DNA of 64,000 nt from JAFDVL01 sp043775925 (GCA_043775925.1 JAYVRW010000226.1:1-64000), one strand, 5' to 3'. Shown: positions 55,088-64,000, numbered from the stretch's first letter. Numbers and translations: made by a program. The notes: generated by a model not told the origin, from the letters alone.

Positions 55088-55499
55088 CATTTGATGACCA
55101 ATGTAAAAGAATTTCTCCTGAATCGCTAACCTCTACCTGATAAGTTTTTAAAGATTCGCAATCGTTGCCGATGGGATTGCCAGTTGCCAGTTCAAATTTG
55201 AAAGCGTGCATTGGACAAATGACTTTGCCATCGCCCGTCAGTCCGTCGGCTAAAGCTCCCTCGCGGTGCGGGCATTTTGCCTGTAGCCCGAAGACTTCGC
55301 CTTTGCGCGTCCGAAAGACGACGATCTCTTCATCACCGATCTGGAATTCACGACCTTCGCCGCGTGGGATGCGATAAATCGTTCCGAGATTAATGATGAT
55401 TCCGGTCAGGTCAGTTTCAATTAAGGTAGTTGTATTTAATTGCATAAAATATTTGATGACGGAGACCCTCCTTAACAGTCGGGCTTCTGCCATATTCAT
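55053..55499 (-). CDS. nirD: Nitrite reductase small subunit (Rieske-type)
   Basis: 148 residues from ATG 55499, which overlaps the nirB stop; a shorter start at 55445 is possible because NirD is usually about 110 residues. The Rieske [2Fe-2S] ligands are present: CPHREGAL and CPMHAFKF. It partners NirB in NADH-dependent reduction of nitrite to ammonium. The terminal GSVGVN is coded inside the adjacent repeat, so the 3' end may have been altered by that element. Confidence 0.9.
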   Translation of the reverse strand: MNMAEARLLRRVSVIKYFMQLNTTTLIETDLTGIIINLGTIYRIPRGEGREFQIGDEEIVVFRTRKGEVFGLQAKCPHREGALADGLTGDGKVICPMHAFKFELATGNPIGNDCESLKTYQVEVSDSGEILLHWSSNVSTRSGSVGVN

Positions 55500-57985
55500 T
55501 ACATAATTGCCCCGGCAAACGTTGGCTGCATTGGTTGAATTTGCACCAATGAATTTATGAATTGCGAAGGATGCACCGGCTCAATTGCTTCCAGCCAGGG
55601 ATCAATATACGCATCAACGGCGGCTTGAATATCAGCATCCAGTCGGGCGCAAATTCCTTCGCTGTCTTCGATTAAAATCTCTCGTAATTTTTCGATGCCG
55701 AGACGTTCGACTAAACTCCAGGTACGCTCTAAATACTTCGCGTTTTCCCGGTAGTACTGCATAAAGCGTCCCATATACAAAAGCACTTCATCGTGCGTAT
55801 CAACAGTCACGAGGAGGTCAGTTTTACGGACGTGCGCGCCGCCAGCGCCACCGATTAACACTTCCCATTTGCCACCTTCAATCGCCATCGCGCTGATGTC
55901 TTTGATCGTTGCTTCGGCGCAATTTCGCGGGCAGCCCGTCGTCGCAAATTTCAATTTGTGCGGAGCTTCAATCCCTTGAAATCTTTTTTCAATTTTGATG
56001 CCGAGTCCGGTACTGTCGCCGACTCCGTAGCGGCAGAATTCTGTCCCGACGCAGGTTTTACAGGTGCGAAATGCTTTGGAGTAAGCGTGTCCTGAAGGCA
56101 TTCCCAAATCGCGCCAGACGGCGGGCAAATCTTCTTTTTCAATACCGAGCAAATCAATGCGCTGACCACCGGTGATCTTCACCATTTTGACGTTGTATTT
56201 ATCAGCCACATTGGCGATGCGTCGTAATTCATCAGCAGAAGTTACTCCACCGTAAATGCGCGGAATCACACTGAAGGTGCGGTCTTTCTGGATGTTGGCG
56301 TGCACACGATCATTGATAAAGCGGGCATCGCGTTCGTCATCGTATTCGCCAGGCCAAATTGTTTTGAGCAGGGAAGCCAGTCCCACCTTGCTCGCGGGGT
56401 CTTCTGTGCCATCCGCGAGCGCGTCAAATACGGCTGAGACGCTTTTTAATTCCTGATCTTTAATGGCTTCAATCAACTCAACTTTATTGAGCGGAACGCC
56501 GGGAACGTAATAATGAATTGACGGGTCTTCGACGGCTAAATCGCCTGCCGCGAATTCAAAAATATCTTTCACCTGCGATTTGCACGAACCGCAGCCAGTT
56601 CCAGCGCGGGTTGCGTCGCACAGCGATTTCAGCGAACGGCAACCGCCTTTGACAGCGTTGACAATGGCTCCTTTAGAAACTCCGTTACAGTTGCAGATTT
56701 GCGCGTCGTCAGGCATTGCTTCCAGCGAAAGCCCTGCGCCGGAATCTGCATAGTTCAGCGCGAAAAGTAATTCAGCGCGATTTTCCGGCAACAACGAATT
56801 GCGATCAAACGCCTGTAATAATGCGGGTGCAGTTGAAGTCTCCCCCAACAACATTGCGCCCGCCAGTTGACCATTGCGCACGATTAACTTCTTGTAAATG
56901 CCGCGTCCAGGTTCTGTGTAAACCACGACTTCATCGTCAGGTTGCGCGGCTTCTTTTTCGCCCATCACGGCTAATTCAATGCCCATGACTTTGAGCTTGG
57001 TCGAAACTTTTGAGCCTTTGTAAGCGGCTTCAGGTTTGCGTCCGGTTAGACGGTCTGCTAGGACAGCGGTCTGTTCCCAGAGCGGAGCGACGAGACCGTA
57101 AACTTTGCCGTCGTGCTGAGCGCATTCGCCGACTGAAAAAATATTTTCGTCATCAATGGTCGTTAGACAATCTTTGACAACGATGCCGCGCTCGACCGTC
57201 AATCCGGCGTCTTTGGCTAATTGCGTGTTGGGACGGATGCCCGCCGAAATCACTAGCATATCGCATTCCAGCGTAGAGCCGTCTTTGAATTCCAAGCCTG
57301 TGACGTGACCGTTACCCAAAATTTTCGTCGTAGATTTTTCGGTATGAACGTTGACGCCCATTGCTTCCATGCTGCGTCGCAGCGCGGCTCCACCGTGGGC
57401 GTCAAGCTGCATATCCATCAAATGAGACATCAGGTGGACAACGTGAACTTCAGCGCCAAAATTCAGCAATCCGCGTGCGGCTTCTAGTCCTAATAATCCA
57501 CCGCCGATCACGACAGCTTTCTTTCCGCCCGCCGCATAATTTGAAATCGCTTCGCAATCATCCAGTGTCCGAAAGACGAAAACTCCATCTTTATTTTTGT
57601 CACCCTCTTCAGATTTCAAGCCTTCAAATGGTGGCACAAATGCTGAGCTTCCCGTTGCAATAACTAAATAATCATAGCTTTCAGAAATACCATCCGTGCC
57701 GTTCGCAATTTTGTTGGCACGATCAATCGAAGTGACGCGAATTCCGGCATGCAGCTTGATATTATTTTCCTGATACCAGCTTAGCGAATTGATGAAAATA
57801 TCTTTTGGATCGTGTGTGCCGGATAAAACACCGGATAATAAAATTCGATTGTAGTTCCCGTATGGCTCATCGCCGAAAACTACGAAATCGAATTTCTCCG
57901 CGCCGCCTCTGGCTAAAACGTCTTCGACTAAACGAGCGCCCGCCATTCCGTTTCCGATCACAATAATTTTCTTTTTGCTGGACAT
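55499..57985 (-). CDS. nirB: NAD(P)H-dependent nitrite reductase large subunit
   Basis: 828 residues. N-terminal FAD/NAD domains (VIGNGMAGARLVEDVL; VVIGGGLLGLEAARGL; DDENIFSVGECAQHDG), then a BFD-like [2Fe-2S] module (CNCNGVSKGAIVNAVKGGC ... GTGCGSC), then the sulfite/nitrite reductase half with the siroheme-[4Fe-4S] ligands CKTCVGTEFC and TGCPRNCAEA. It reduces nitrite to ammonium in the cytoplasm. It follows the nitrate reductase gene by 18 bases and overlaps nirD, so all three form one transcript. Confidence 0.96.
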   Translation of the reverse strand: MSSKKKIIVIGNGMAGARLVEDVLARGGAEKFDFVVFGDEPYGNYNRILLSGVLSGTHDPKDIFINSLSWYQENNIKLHAGIRVTSIDRANKIANGTDGISESYDYLVIATGSSAFVPPFEGLKSEEGDKNKDGVFVFRTLDDCEAISNYAAGGKKAVVIGGGLLGLEAARGLLNFGAEVHVVHLMSHLMDMQLDAHGGAALRRSMEAMGVNVHTEKSTTKILGNGHVTGLEFKDGSTLECDMLVISAGIRPNTQLAKDAGLTVERGIVVKDCLTTIDDENIFSVGECAQHDGKVYGLVAPLWEQTAVLADRLTGRKPEAAYKGSKVSTKLKVMGIELAVMGEKEAAQPDDEVVVYTEPGRGIYKKLIVRNGQLAGAMLLGETSTAPALLQAFDRNSLLPENRAELLFALNYADSGAGLSLEAMPDDAQICNCNGVSKGAIVNAVKGGCRSLKSLCDATRAGTGCGSCKSQVKDIFEFAAGDLAVEDPSIHYYVPGVPLNKVELIEAIKDQELKSVSAVFDALADGTEDPASKVGLASLLKTIWPGEYDDERDARFINDRVHANIQKDRTFSVIPRIYGGVTSADELRRIANVADKYNVKMVKITGGQRIDLLGIEKEDLPAVWRDLGMPSGHAYSKAFRTCKTCVGTEFCRYGVGDSTGLGIKIEKRFQGIEAPHKLKFATTGCPRNCAEATIKDISAMAIEGGKWEVLIGGAGGAHVRKTDLLVTVDTHDEVLLYMGRFMQYYRENAKYLERTWSLVERLGIEKLREILIEDSEGICARLDADIQAAVDAYIDPWLEAIEPVHPSQFINSLVQIQPMQPTFAGAIM

Positions 57986-58003
57986 GATGACTCCTGAATG
58001 AGG

Positions 58004-60103
58004 TTAATTATCAGTATTAATTTGAATGCGGACTGAACAAACTTTGAATTCCGGCATCCGGCTGGTCGGGTCGAGCGCCGGATTGGTTAAGCGATTAACG
58101 GCCTGCGCTCCGCCCCAGTGAAACGGGACGAAGACCGTATCTTCACGAATCGTCGGTGTGACTTTGACCTTGAATTGGGCGGCGTCACGGCGCGTTTGTA
58201 ACCAGACATTTGAACCGTTGCTCAAGCCATAACGCCGCGCTGTCGAAGGGTGAATTTCGGCTAACGGCTCGGCGGTCATTTCTACTAATTTGGCGACTCG
58301 TCGCGTTTGCGTACCGGATTGATAATGCGAAAGCACACGTCCGGTCGTCAGATAAAATGGATAGTAAGCGTCCGGCTCTTCAGCAGGTGCGAGATGTCGC
58401 ACCGCATGAAATTTTGCGCGTCCGTTGGGAGTGCCGAATTTTTCTGCAAACAAGCGCGGCGTACCAGAATGATCTTCGGTCGGGCAGGGCCAGAATACGC
58501 CTTTATTAGCGCTTATTTTTTCGTAAGTAATACCGCTGTAATCGGCGATGCTGCCTTTGGTTGCAACGCGTAATTCATCAAAAACTTCGCCCGGATTTTC
58601 AAAGGCAAATTGATCGGGATGACCTAATCGCTGTCCCAATTCGCACAGGATTTCCAGATCAGTTTTGACTCCATCAGGCGGCATCATGGCGCGTTGCCGC
58701 AGGATCACGCGACCTTCTAAATTTGTCATCGTGCCTTCTTCTTCAGCCCATTGCGCAGCAGGTAAAACTACGTCGGCAAGCTGCGCGGTTTCGGATAAGA
58801 AGAAATCAGCCACGACGAGAAAGTCCAATGATTTCAATCTTTTTTTGATGTGCGTCGCGTTTGGTGAAGAAACGACGACGTTGGAGCCGATGACCAATAA
58901 AGCTTTGATTTCTGATCCTAATGCATCCAGTAATTCGTAGGCTGATTTGCCCGCCTTCGGAATTTCTTTGGCGTCAATGCCCCAGACCGCAGCCATGTGT
59001 TCGCGTGCGGAGGTGTCATCAATTTTGCGATAGCCCGGTAATTGATCGGCTTTCTGACCGTGTTCACGTCCACCTTGTCCGTTGCCTTGTCCGGTTAAGC
59101 AACCGTAGCCGCTGGATGGTCGTCCGGGGCGTCCGGTCGCTAAAGCAATATTGATATACGAAAGTACATTGTTGACGCCCTGTGATTGTTGTTCCGGCCC
59201 GCGTCCGGTCAAAATCATCGCGGATTTCGCACGACCTAAAAGATGTGCGGCCTGCGTCATCTGCGCTTCAGAAACGCCTGTAATGCGCTCAACCTGCGAA
59301 GGCCAGTACGTTGCAACCAGGCCTTTGATCGTCTCAAACCCTTCAGTACGGGCGTTGATATAATCTTCATCAATCAAGCCATCACGCACGAGAATATGCA
59401 GGATTCCATTGGCCAACGCTGCATCAGAGCCGGGTGTCAATCGCAGATGTAAAGTCGCCTTTTCCGCCGTTGCCGATTGACGCGGATCAATGACGATTAA
59501 TTTTCCGCCTTTGCCGCGCTGCGCTTCGATGTACTGCATAATCGGTGGCATCGTTTCAGCGGTGTTGCTGCCAACCATCAAAATGACTTCAGCATTGGGA
59601 ATATCTTCGAGTGGAAAGGGCAAGCCGCGATCAATTCCGAAGGCTTTGTTATTGGCCGCTGCTGCTGAAGACATGCAGAAACGCCCGTTGTAATCAATGT
59701 TGGCAGTACCGAGCGCGAGCCGTGCGAATTTTCCCAGCAAATAGGTTTTTTCGTTGGTCAACGCGCCACTGCCAAATAATCCTGCCGCATCACGTCCATG
59801 TTTGATCTGGACTTCGGTGAAATTTACGGCGATGCGATTTAACGCTTCGTCCCAGGTGACAGGAACTAATTTTCCTTTGGCATTGCGAGCGAGGGGGGAA
59901 AGCAATCTTTCGGGATGGTTCAGCGTTTCCGCTGAAGTCCATCCCTTAATGCAAAGCGAGCCTTTATTAACTGGAAATTCATCATTACCTTGTACGCTCA
60001 CTTCTTTGCCATGACCTGAGAGCAACATCCCGCATTGCATCGCGCAATACGGGCAATGGGTTGCCACAGGCTTTGGTTCGAGTGATGTCATCAAGTTGTT
60101 CAT
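58004..60103 (-). CDS. nasA: Assimilatory nitrate reductase catalytic subunit
   Basis: 699 residues, GGAG upstream of ATG 60103 (a second ATG at 60091 is possible). N-terminal [4Fe-4S] ligands CPYCAMQC and SLCIKGW, then molybdopterin-guanine-dinucleotide binding parts (FGSGALTNEKTYLLGK; GCLTGQGNGQGGREHGQKAD; EDTVFVPFHWGGAQAVNRLT). No twin-arginine signal, so it is cytoplasmic. It reduces nitrate to nitrite, which passes to NirBD. It lacks the C-terminal BFD-like domain of some NasA proteins. It is first in the cluster, behind a sigma-54 promoter. Confidence 0.95.
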   Translation of the reverse strand: MNNLMTSLEPKPVATHCPYCAMQCGMLLSGHGKEVSVQGNDEFPVNKGSLCIKGWTSAETLNHPERLLSPLARNAKGKLVPVTWDEALNRIAVNFTEVQIKHGRDAAGLFGSGALTNEKTYLLGKFARLALGTANIDYNGRFCMSSAAAANNKAFGIDRGLPFPLEDIPNAEVILMVGSNTAETMPPIMQYIEAQRGKGGKLIVIDPRQSATAEKATLHLRLTPGSDAALANGILHILVRDGLIDEDYINARTEGFETIKGLVATYWPSQVERITGVSEAQMTQAAHLLGRAKSAMILTGRGPEQQSQGVNNVLSYINIALATGRPGRPSSGYGCLTGQGNGQGGREHGQKADQLPGYRKIDDTSAREHMAAVWGIDAKEIPKAGKSAYELLDALGSEIKALLVIGSNVVVSSPNATHIKKRLKSLDFLVVADFFLSETAQLADVVLPAAQWAEEEGTMTNLEGRVILRQRAMMPPDGVKTDLEILCELGQRLGHPDQFAFENPGEVFDELRVATKGSIADYSGITYEKISANKGVFWPCPTEDHSGTPRLFAEKFGTPNGRAKFHAVRHLAPAEEPDAYYPFYLTTGRVLSHYQSGTQTRRVAKLVEMTAEPLAEIHPSTARRYGLSNGSNVWLQTRRDAAQFKVKVTPTIREDTVFVPFHWGGAQAVNRLTNPALDPTSRMPEFKVCSVRIQINTDN

Positions 60104-60180
60104 CCCAGCAAATCTCCAGAAACTAAAAACAGCAATTACAAAAAAAGGAAACTACCAATGCAGCTTCAATAGATATAAGG

Positions 60181-60195
60181 GCAAGGTGCGTGCCA
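60181..60195 (-). promoter_or_regulatory. Sigma-54 (-24/-12) promoter of the nitrate operon
   Basis: On the reverse strand TGGCAC, five bases, TTGC: an exact match to the sigma-54 consensus, with the -12 element 77 bases upstream of the nitrate reductase ATG. A NifA-like activator is encoded just upstream. A matching enhancer site was not identified. Confidence 0.85.
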
Positions 60196-60459
60196 GCGAA
60201 TGAAATACTTGTGTAACCTGTTATGGAATTGGGAAATATAGTATTTATTAGAGATGGAAAAACGGAAAAGAGAGGGATGCGTTTTTCTCGTGCGCTACAA
60301 TTTTGTGGCGTGTGGGATTGCTGGCAACGATTTGGTGGGTTAAGGGAAAATGATGATGCCTTGCCTCTAGCAGCTCGCCAGCAATGCAGAAGCCCGCACG
60401 TAGTAAGGGCGTATATTTTCGCTGAAAAGCGCCCTTACTACATGCGGGCTTCTGCATTT
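60196..60459. other. Region between the nitrate operon promoter and the activator gene
   Basis: With 60104-60195, this makes 356 gene-free bases. It would contain the activator binding site(s) for the sigma-54 promoter and ends in the long palindrome described separately. A forward-strand open frame here (60223-60606) runs through the palindrome and into the activator gene and is not credible. Confidence 0.5.
60383..60458. repeat. Long intergenic palindrome / probable terminator
   Basis: Arms of 29 bases at 60383-60411 and 60430-60458 (AATGCAGAAGCCCGCACGTA... and its complement, with one mismatch) surround an 18-base loop. It starts directly after the activator's stop codon and probably ends its transcript, and also insulates the sigma-54 promoter. 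It shares the CGTAGTA core with the repeat at 18350-18410. Confidence 0.8.
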
Positions 60460-62034
60460 TTATTCTCGAAAACGTTCACAATCCACGCCGTATTTTTTCA
60501 CTTTATAATTAATCATGCGTTCAGTGATTTGCAGCAAGTTGGCGGCTCTGGCTTGATTGCCTCGCGTTATTTTCAGCGCTTCGGTAATCATCTCACGTTC
60601 CAGTGAGGCGACAGCAGAGTTCAATGAATTGGCAGGCAACGTTCCTGTCACTTCGGCGGTTTGTAAGGAAGGAGGTAAGTGGTGACCGTGAATGACAGCA
60701 TCGTTACAGACCACAACGGCGCGCTCAATACAATTTTCCAATTCACGCACGTTGCCAGGCCAGTGATAGCTCATCAGCATATCAATCGCAGGCGTCGAGA
60801 TACGTTTGACGGCTTTGCCATGTTCGTTGGCGTATTTGTCTACGAAGTGATCTGCGAGCAATAGAATATCAGTTTTTCGCTCTCGTAACGGCGGCAGAAA
60901 AATGGTGAAGACATTCAAGCGATAATATAAATCTTCGCGGAAATCTCCAGCGATGATGGCTTCTTCAAGATTTTTGTTGGTAGCGGCAATCAGGCGGACA
61001 TCGGTTTTAATGGTCTGCGTCCCACCGACACGTTCAAATTCACGTTCCTGCAAAATCCGAAGCAACCGCGTTTGTGTCGCCATGGTTAATTCGCCGATTT
61101 CATCCAGAAAAATGGTGCCGCCAGAAGCTAATTCAAAGCGACCTTTGCGCTGCTGCATGGCCCCTGTAAAGGCTCCGCGTTCATGACCGAAGAGTTCAGT
61201 TTCGATCAGGTTTTCAGGGAGTGCGCCGCAGTTGACTTTGATAAATGCTTCACCGGTGCGAGTCGAATTTCGATGAATCAGGTCGGCAATAATTTCTTTT
61301 CCCGTCCCGGATTCGCCGCGCAAAAGTACTGTAGTTTTTGCCGGAGCGACTTGCAATGATTGCTCAAGAACCGTCAGAACAGCGTTACTACTGCCGATAA
61401 AGGAACCGATGTCTGCTTTGTGTGGAACTACTTTGTTTGAATTAAATTTTTCTTCAGGAAGCGAGGAATTGGTCTGCCTGGGCTTACTGATCGGGTGCGC
61501 CAGCAAGGTCGCCACAACGGTCAGAAAGGCGGCGACTGTATTTAATTCCTCTTCTTGTCGAACTTTGAGATAGGCCGCGAGCGTTCCGTGCGTACGACCT
61601 TGTGATTGAATGGGAACGCACACGAAGGCGCGATCTTCGAGATCATTCGCCGTCCCCATGCGATTCAAGTGCATGGGTTCCAGTGAGACTTGCGGCACAA
61701 TGATTGTTTTCCCGCTCTTGACCACTTGTCCGGTAATGCCTTCGCCTAACTGATAACGTCCCATCGAACGGGCGCGTCCGCTGATTCCGACGGCAGCAAT
61801 GACCCGAATTTCCTGCGTCCGTTCATCGAAGACGGAGAGCTGCGATTGTTGTAATTGATGCCGCTCCGCTAAAATATTCAGGACACGCAGAACCGCATTA
61901 TCAAAGCCTAACGTGAGATCGAGAATACGATGAATTTCTTGAAGCGTCAGCAGAAAGGACAGTTGTCCAGAAAAATCGTACTCAGGTTCTCGTTCAATTT
62001 CGTAAGCGGACATCATGCAGAATATTTCCACCAA
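60460..62034 (-). CDS. NifA-like sigma-54-dependent transcriptional activator
   Basis: 524 residues (ATG 62034; a likelier start is the MMSAYEIE at about residue 7). N-terminal GAF domain (about 20-185: NAVLRVLNILAERHQLQQ; GEGITGQVVKSGKTIIVPQ). The central AAA+ domain has Walker A GESGTGKE, the sigma-54 contact loop GAFTGA, and Walker B GGTIFLDEIGEL. A C-terminal Fis-type HTH follows (ALKITRGNQARAANLLQITE). It should activate the TGGCAC/TTGC promoter of the adjacent nitrate operon in response to nitrogen status or nitrate. No nif genes are present in the window. Confidence 0.92.
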   Translation of the reverse strand: MVEIFCMMSAYEIEREPEYDFSGQLSFLLTLQEIHRILDLTLGFDNAVLRVLNILAERHQLQQSQLSVFDERTQEIRVIAAVGISGRARSMGRYQLGEGITGQVVKSGKTIIVPQVSLEPMHLNRMGTANDLEDRAFVCVPIQSQGRTHGTLAAYLKVRQEEELNTVAAFLTVVATLLAHPISKPRQTNSSLPEEKFNSNKVVPHKADIGSFIGSSNAVLTVLEQSLQVAPAKTTVLLRGESGTGKEIIADLIHRNSTRTGEAFIKVNCGALPENLIETELFGHERGAFTGAMQQRKGRFELASGGTIFLDEIGELTMATQTRLLRILQEREFERVGGTQTIKTDVRLIAATNKNLEEAIIAGDFREDLYYRLNVFTIFLPPLRERKTDILLLADHFVDKYANEHGKAVKRISTPAIDMLMSYHWPGNVRELENCIERAVVVCNDAVIHGHHLPPSLQTAEVTGTLPANSLNSAVASLEREMITEALKITRGNQARAANLLQITERMINYKVKKYGVDCERFRE

Positions 62035-62475
62035 TAAAATAACGTCAGGGCAATTTTACAAAATATTACATGATTAGAAATGCAAGCACTATGCCAGAAA
62101 TGCACAACGCGTTGAAGCTTGAATTTGATGCTAAAAAGGCAGGTAAGTATTAATTCTAGCTATAATTTATATGTTTAAATCATAAAAAGACGAAAATGTA
62201 GGTTATAGGGATTTTGGTAACGTTTATGTCGGAATATCTTTAACAGCGATAGGAAGGTAAAAATAAAATCCTTCATTAGCCGATTAAAATTTTGATAAGC
62301 TCATCTAATTTTTGCAACGTGCATTCCGGTTTAGCCCAGGTGCCAGCAGCAGCAGAAGTCCTGCTGAGCGAAAATCCGGGATTTATTGAAAAGATAAATC
62401 ATTTCAGTAGTAACAATAAAAAATGGCAGGGATAAATTCCCTGCCATTTTTACAAAAAACGAGTTGAAATAGCTT
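62035..62475. other. Intergenic region upstream of the activator
   Basis: 441 bases, AT-rich, without a supported gene. It contains a small GCAGCAGCAGAAG/CTGCTGAG hairpin near 62345-62380 and the strong terminator at 62419-62451. Confidence 0.55.
62419..62451. terminator. Strong bidirectional rho-independent terminator
   Basis: AAAAATGGCAGGGA and TCCCTGCCATTTTT form a 14-base-pair perfect stem with a five-base loop and A/T tracts on both sides, 25 bases past the stop of the downstream reverse-strand gene. Confidence 0.9.
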
Positions 62476-63429
62476 TCATTTCGCTTGTAATCCTTGAAGG
62501 ATACTTAAGATTTCAGAAGTAATGACTCCTAATTTTAAATCCATTTCCGCGCGTTTGTACGCGCCTTCTAAATCCTGAAGCCCCAGGATTTTTTGGTATT
62601 GCTGACTTGCCTTAGCGGTCATCCATCCCAGCTTTTTAAATTGAGGCAAAAGTTCGAGTACATATTTAGCTCGCTCCGATTTGGAAAGGTTTGCGAGCTT
62701 GTCAACCGGACCAATCGTGTAGCCTGTTGGCCACGCGTCATAGCTAAGTTCACCCAAGGATTCTCCTAGTTCTGCTGGCATATCTTCGCCTACGCCTGTC
62801 GTACCAAACTTCCCTCCACGTACCCGACACTTAACCAGCCCTGGCAGAGATGTAGAGTAGAGATTGAACTGTATTGTTTGCCCAGGTTGCACTTTGGGGT
62901 GAGGTGCCAACGGAGCTAACATTATCCAGTTTCCTCCATCATCTCCAAATATACCGGTTGACATGTCGCCAATAAAAATGCCGTTGGTTCCTGATGGTCG
63001 TTTGGGTGAGATCACCGAGCTAAAGTTCTGAACAGCAAAACTCAGCAGGTAGTCACCGCTTGTCGTAAGGCTCCGAACATTATATTTATACTGATAAGTA
63101 GCTTTAGACATCATCGTCAAGGCAGATACAACGACGTCAATACAATCAGGTCGTTGAAACACAATCACCTTTTTTTTGCCGTCATAGCCAATCCATTCCA
63201 AGTTGTATTTTCCAGCTTTAGCATTAGCCCATTCAATTTTAGGCTTTGGATCATAGATAACCTCTTCCTTAGTTTGAGGATCAACTTTGATAACCCTTTT
63301 TGACCAGGAATGAGGAGCCTTCAATTCGAATTTCTTTTTTTGCAAAGGTAGCCGCTGAAGCCGTTGGGCAAATGAATCCACAGAGACTAATGCTAAAATA
63401 ATGGTTAAACAGATTGATATTTTTATCAT
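62476..63429 (-). CDS. Secreted protein of unknown function
   Basis: 317 residues, GAGGTGAT site before ATG 63429. A signal peptide (ISICLTIILALVSVDSFAQ) ends near residue 21. The middle is beta-rich (GKYNLEWIGYDGKKKVIVFQ; YQYKYNVRSLTTSGDYLLSF; QPGQTIQFNLYSTSLPGLVK), like a carbohydrate- or ligand-binding sandwich. The last 100 residues are helical (SKSERAKYVLELLPQFKKLG). No family is recognised. A strong terminator follows it, so it ends its own transcript. Confidence 0.7.
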   Translation of the reverse strand: MIKISICLTIILALVSVDSFAQRLQRLPLQKKKFELKAPHSWSKRVIKVDPQTKEEVIYDPKPKIEWANAKAGKYNLEWIGYDGKKKVIVFQRPDCIDVVVSALTMMSKATYQYKYNVRSLTTSGDYLLSFAVQNFSSVISPKRPSGTNGIFIGDMSTGIFGDDGGNWIMLAPLAPHPKVQPGQTIQFNLYSTSLPGLVKCRVRGGKFGTTGVGEDMPAELGESLGELSYDAWPTGYTIGPVDKLANLSKSERAKYVLELLPQFKKLGWMTAKASQQYQKILGLQDLEGAYKRAEMDLKLGVITSEILSILQGLQAK

Positions 63430-63509
63430 AAATCACCTCATTTCTTCGAAACGATTTTAACATCCACAGAGCAGTGGAAATTGCAATTCCACTGCTCCAA
63501 GCGAAACTA

Positions 63510-63752
63510 TCAATGAGTACGAAATCTAAGATGCCAGTGATTTCCAGTTCTAGTTTCATCATGAACATCCTGAACTGGATTATTTGTGAATATCTCAATT
63601 AGAGCGGGTCTGTTCGCCACTGGAACTATCACATCACAATTACGCCCCACTCGATGTTCAGCATGACTGGTCTCTATCCAGTGAGGAGGGATAGTACGAT
63701 CTGATTCAACGTCAATCTCCCACCCAATGGTAGACTCATATCGTTGTACCAT
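63510..63752 (-). CDS. Doubtful 80-residue ORF
   Basis: The ORF (MVQRYESTIGWEIDVESD ... GNHWHLRFRTH) has His-rich ends and no good ribosome binding site. The same stretch also reads open in another frame (NLWYNDMSLPLGG). It could be the 3' remnant of a larger frameshifted gene. No family is recognised. Confidence 0.3.
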   Translation of the reverse strand: MVQRYESTIGWEIDVESDRTIPPHWIETSHAEHRVGRNCDVIVPVANRPALIEIFTNNPVQDVHDETRTGNHWHLRFRTH

Positions 63753-63806
63753 AGGTTTGCGGCGGTAGGATCATAGCCTTATAGTTGTAAATAAGTTGAG
63801 TGATAG

Positions 63807-64000
63807 TCACTTTAGAAGTTCTAGAAATTCTGTGACTGCTTTTGCAAAATACTCATCATCCGCTTCATTTAAAGCAAGGTAAGATGCCTCGCTTCGAAAC
63901 CATTCAATTTGTGTATTACTGAAGTTAGCTTCGATAATTTTTTTCTTGCATAACTCAATCAATGTCTGAATTGCGGCAAGTTTTACTGATAAAGCTTTTG
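63807..64000 (-). CDS. C-terminal end of an unknown gene entering from the right
   Basis: The reverse strand is open from the window edge to TGA at 63807-63809, giving about 64 residues (AIQTLIELCKKKIIEANFSN; ending KAVTEFLELLK). It is helical and acidic at the end. The start lies outside the window. A small helical protein, perhaps an immunity or regulatory type, is possible; no family is recognised. Confidence 0.5.
   Translation of the reverse strand, partial: KALSVKLAAIQTLIELCKKKIIEANFSNTQIEWFRSEASYLALNEADDEYFAKAVTEFLELLK

Noticed and set aside
60223..60606. 127-codon forward frame over the nitrate promoter region
   Set aside because: It runs through a long palindrome and the end of the activator gene; no ribosome binding site or family.

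Overview
The window looks like a soil or sediment Acidobacteriota genome, most probably class Blastocatellia. This is inferred from gene content: an ECF sigma factor beside a Ser/Thr kinase-TPR gene, decayed PKD, choice-of-anchor Q and S8 secreted proteins, FGE-sulfatase, FHA and kinase proteins with Pro/Thr linkers, a DUF4157/DUF6519 contractile injection locus, and several families of intergenic palindromic repeats. No rRNA, tRNA or CRISPR array was seen.

Region 1 (1-18086, + strand) is the distal part of an extracellular contractile injection system (eCIS). It opens with the end of an M6-like zinc metalloprotease and a DUF4157 effector-type protein. A GH13 amylase-family enzyme follows, unexpectedly. 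Then comes a tight baseplate operon: tube/baseplate adaptor, gpX/LysM-like protein, gpD hub, gpV spike, PAAR-like tip, a small coiled-coil membrane protein, gp25 wedge, two baseplate-J proteins, a tail-I/beta-helix protein and a DUF6519 protein. Sheath, inner tube and AAA+ ATPase are not in view and probably lie to the left.

Region 2 (18.1-26.9 kb, - strand) is decaying. It holds broken PKD, choice-of-anchor Q and subtilisin/ChW secreted-protein genes and a broken Ser/Thr kinase-TPR gene. An ECF sigma factor is intact but separated from the kinase remnant by an IS630-type element. Three copies of a fixed-spacing promoter-like motif are found among the secreted-protein remnants.

Region 3 (27.2-46.2 kb, all + strand) is the most unusual part. 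It lies between two broken transposases. In order it encodes a secreted LamG-MACPF pore-forming-type protein, two small secreted proteins, three secreted proteins sharing one N-terminal module with different C-terminal domains (one FGE-sulfatase), four consecutive coiled-coil proteins, a lipoprotein, a secreted protein with a chagasin-like end, a tiny lipoprotein, a membrane FHA protein and a membrane Ser/Thr kinase. The kinase tail and the first coiled-coil protein share a 20-residue motif, which suggests that the locus works as one kinase-FHA-controlled assembly.

Region 4 (46.2-49.1 kb) is a patch of mobile and foreign DNA: a degenerate IS630 element that cuts off a VOC-family gene, an AT-rich gene with a C-terminus like that of AbiTii-type defence proteins, and an orphan Phd/YefM antitoxin.

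Region 5 (49.1-62.0 kb, - strand) is a nitrate/nitrite assimilation cluster: molybdopterin nitrate reductase, NirB, NirD, HemD, a NarK-type transporter, an alginate-export-type porin, CobA (siroheme), a HAD phosphatase and a small membrane protein. A NifA-like sigma-54 activator lies just upstream, and a canonical -24/-12 promoter sits before the nitrate reductase gene. The right end holds a secreted hypothetical protein and two poorly defined ORFs.
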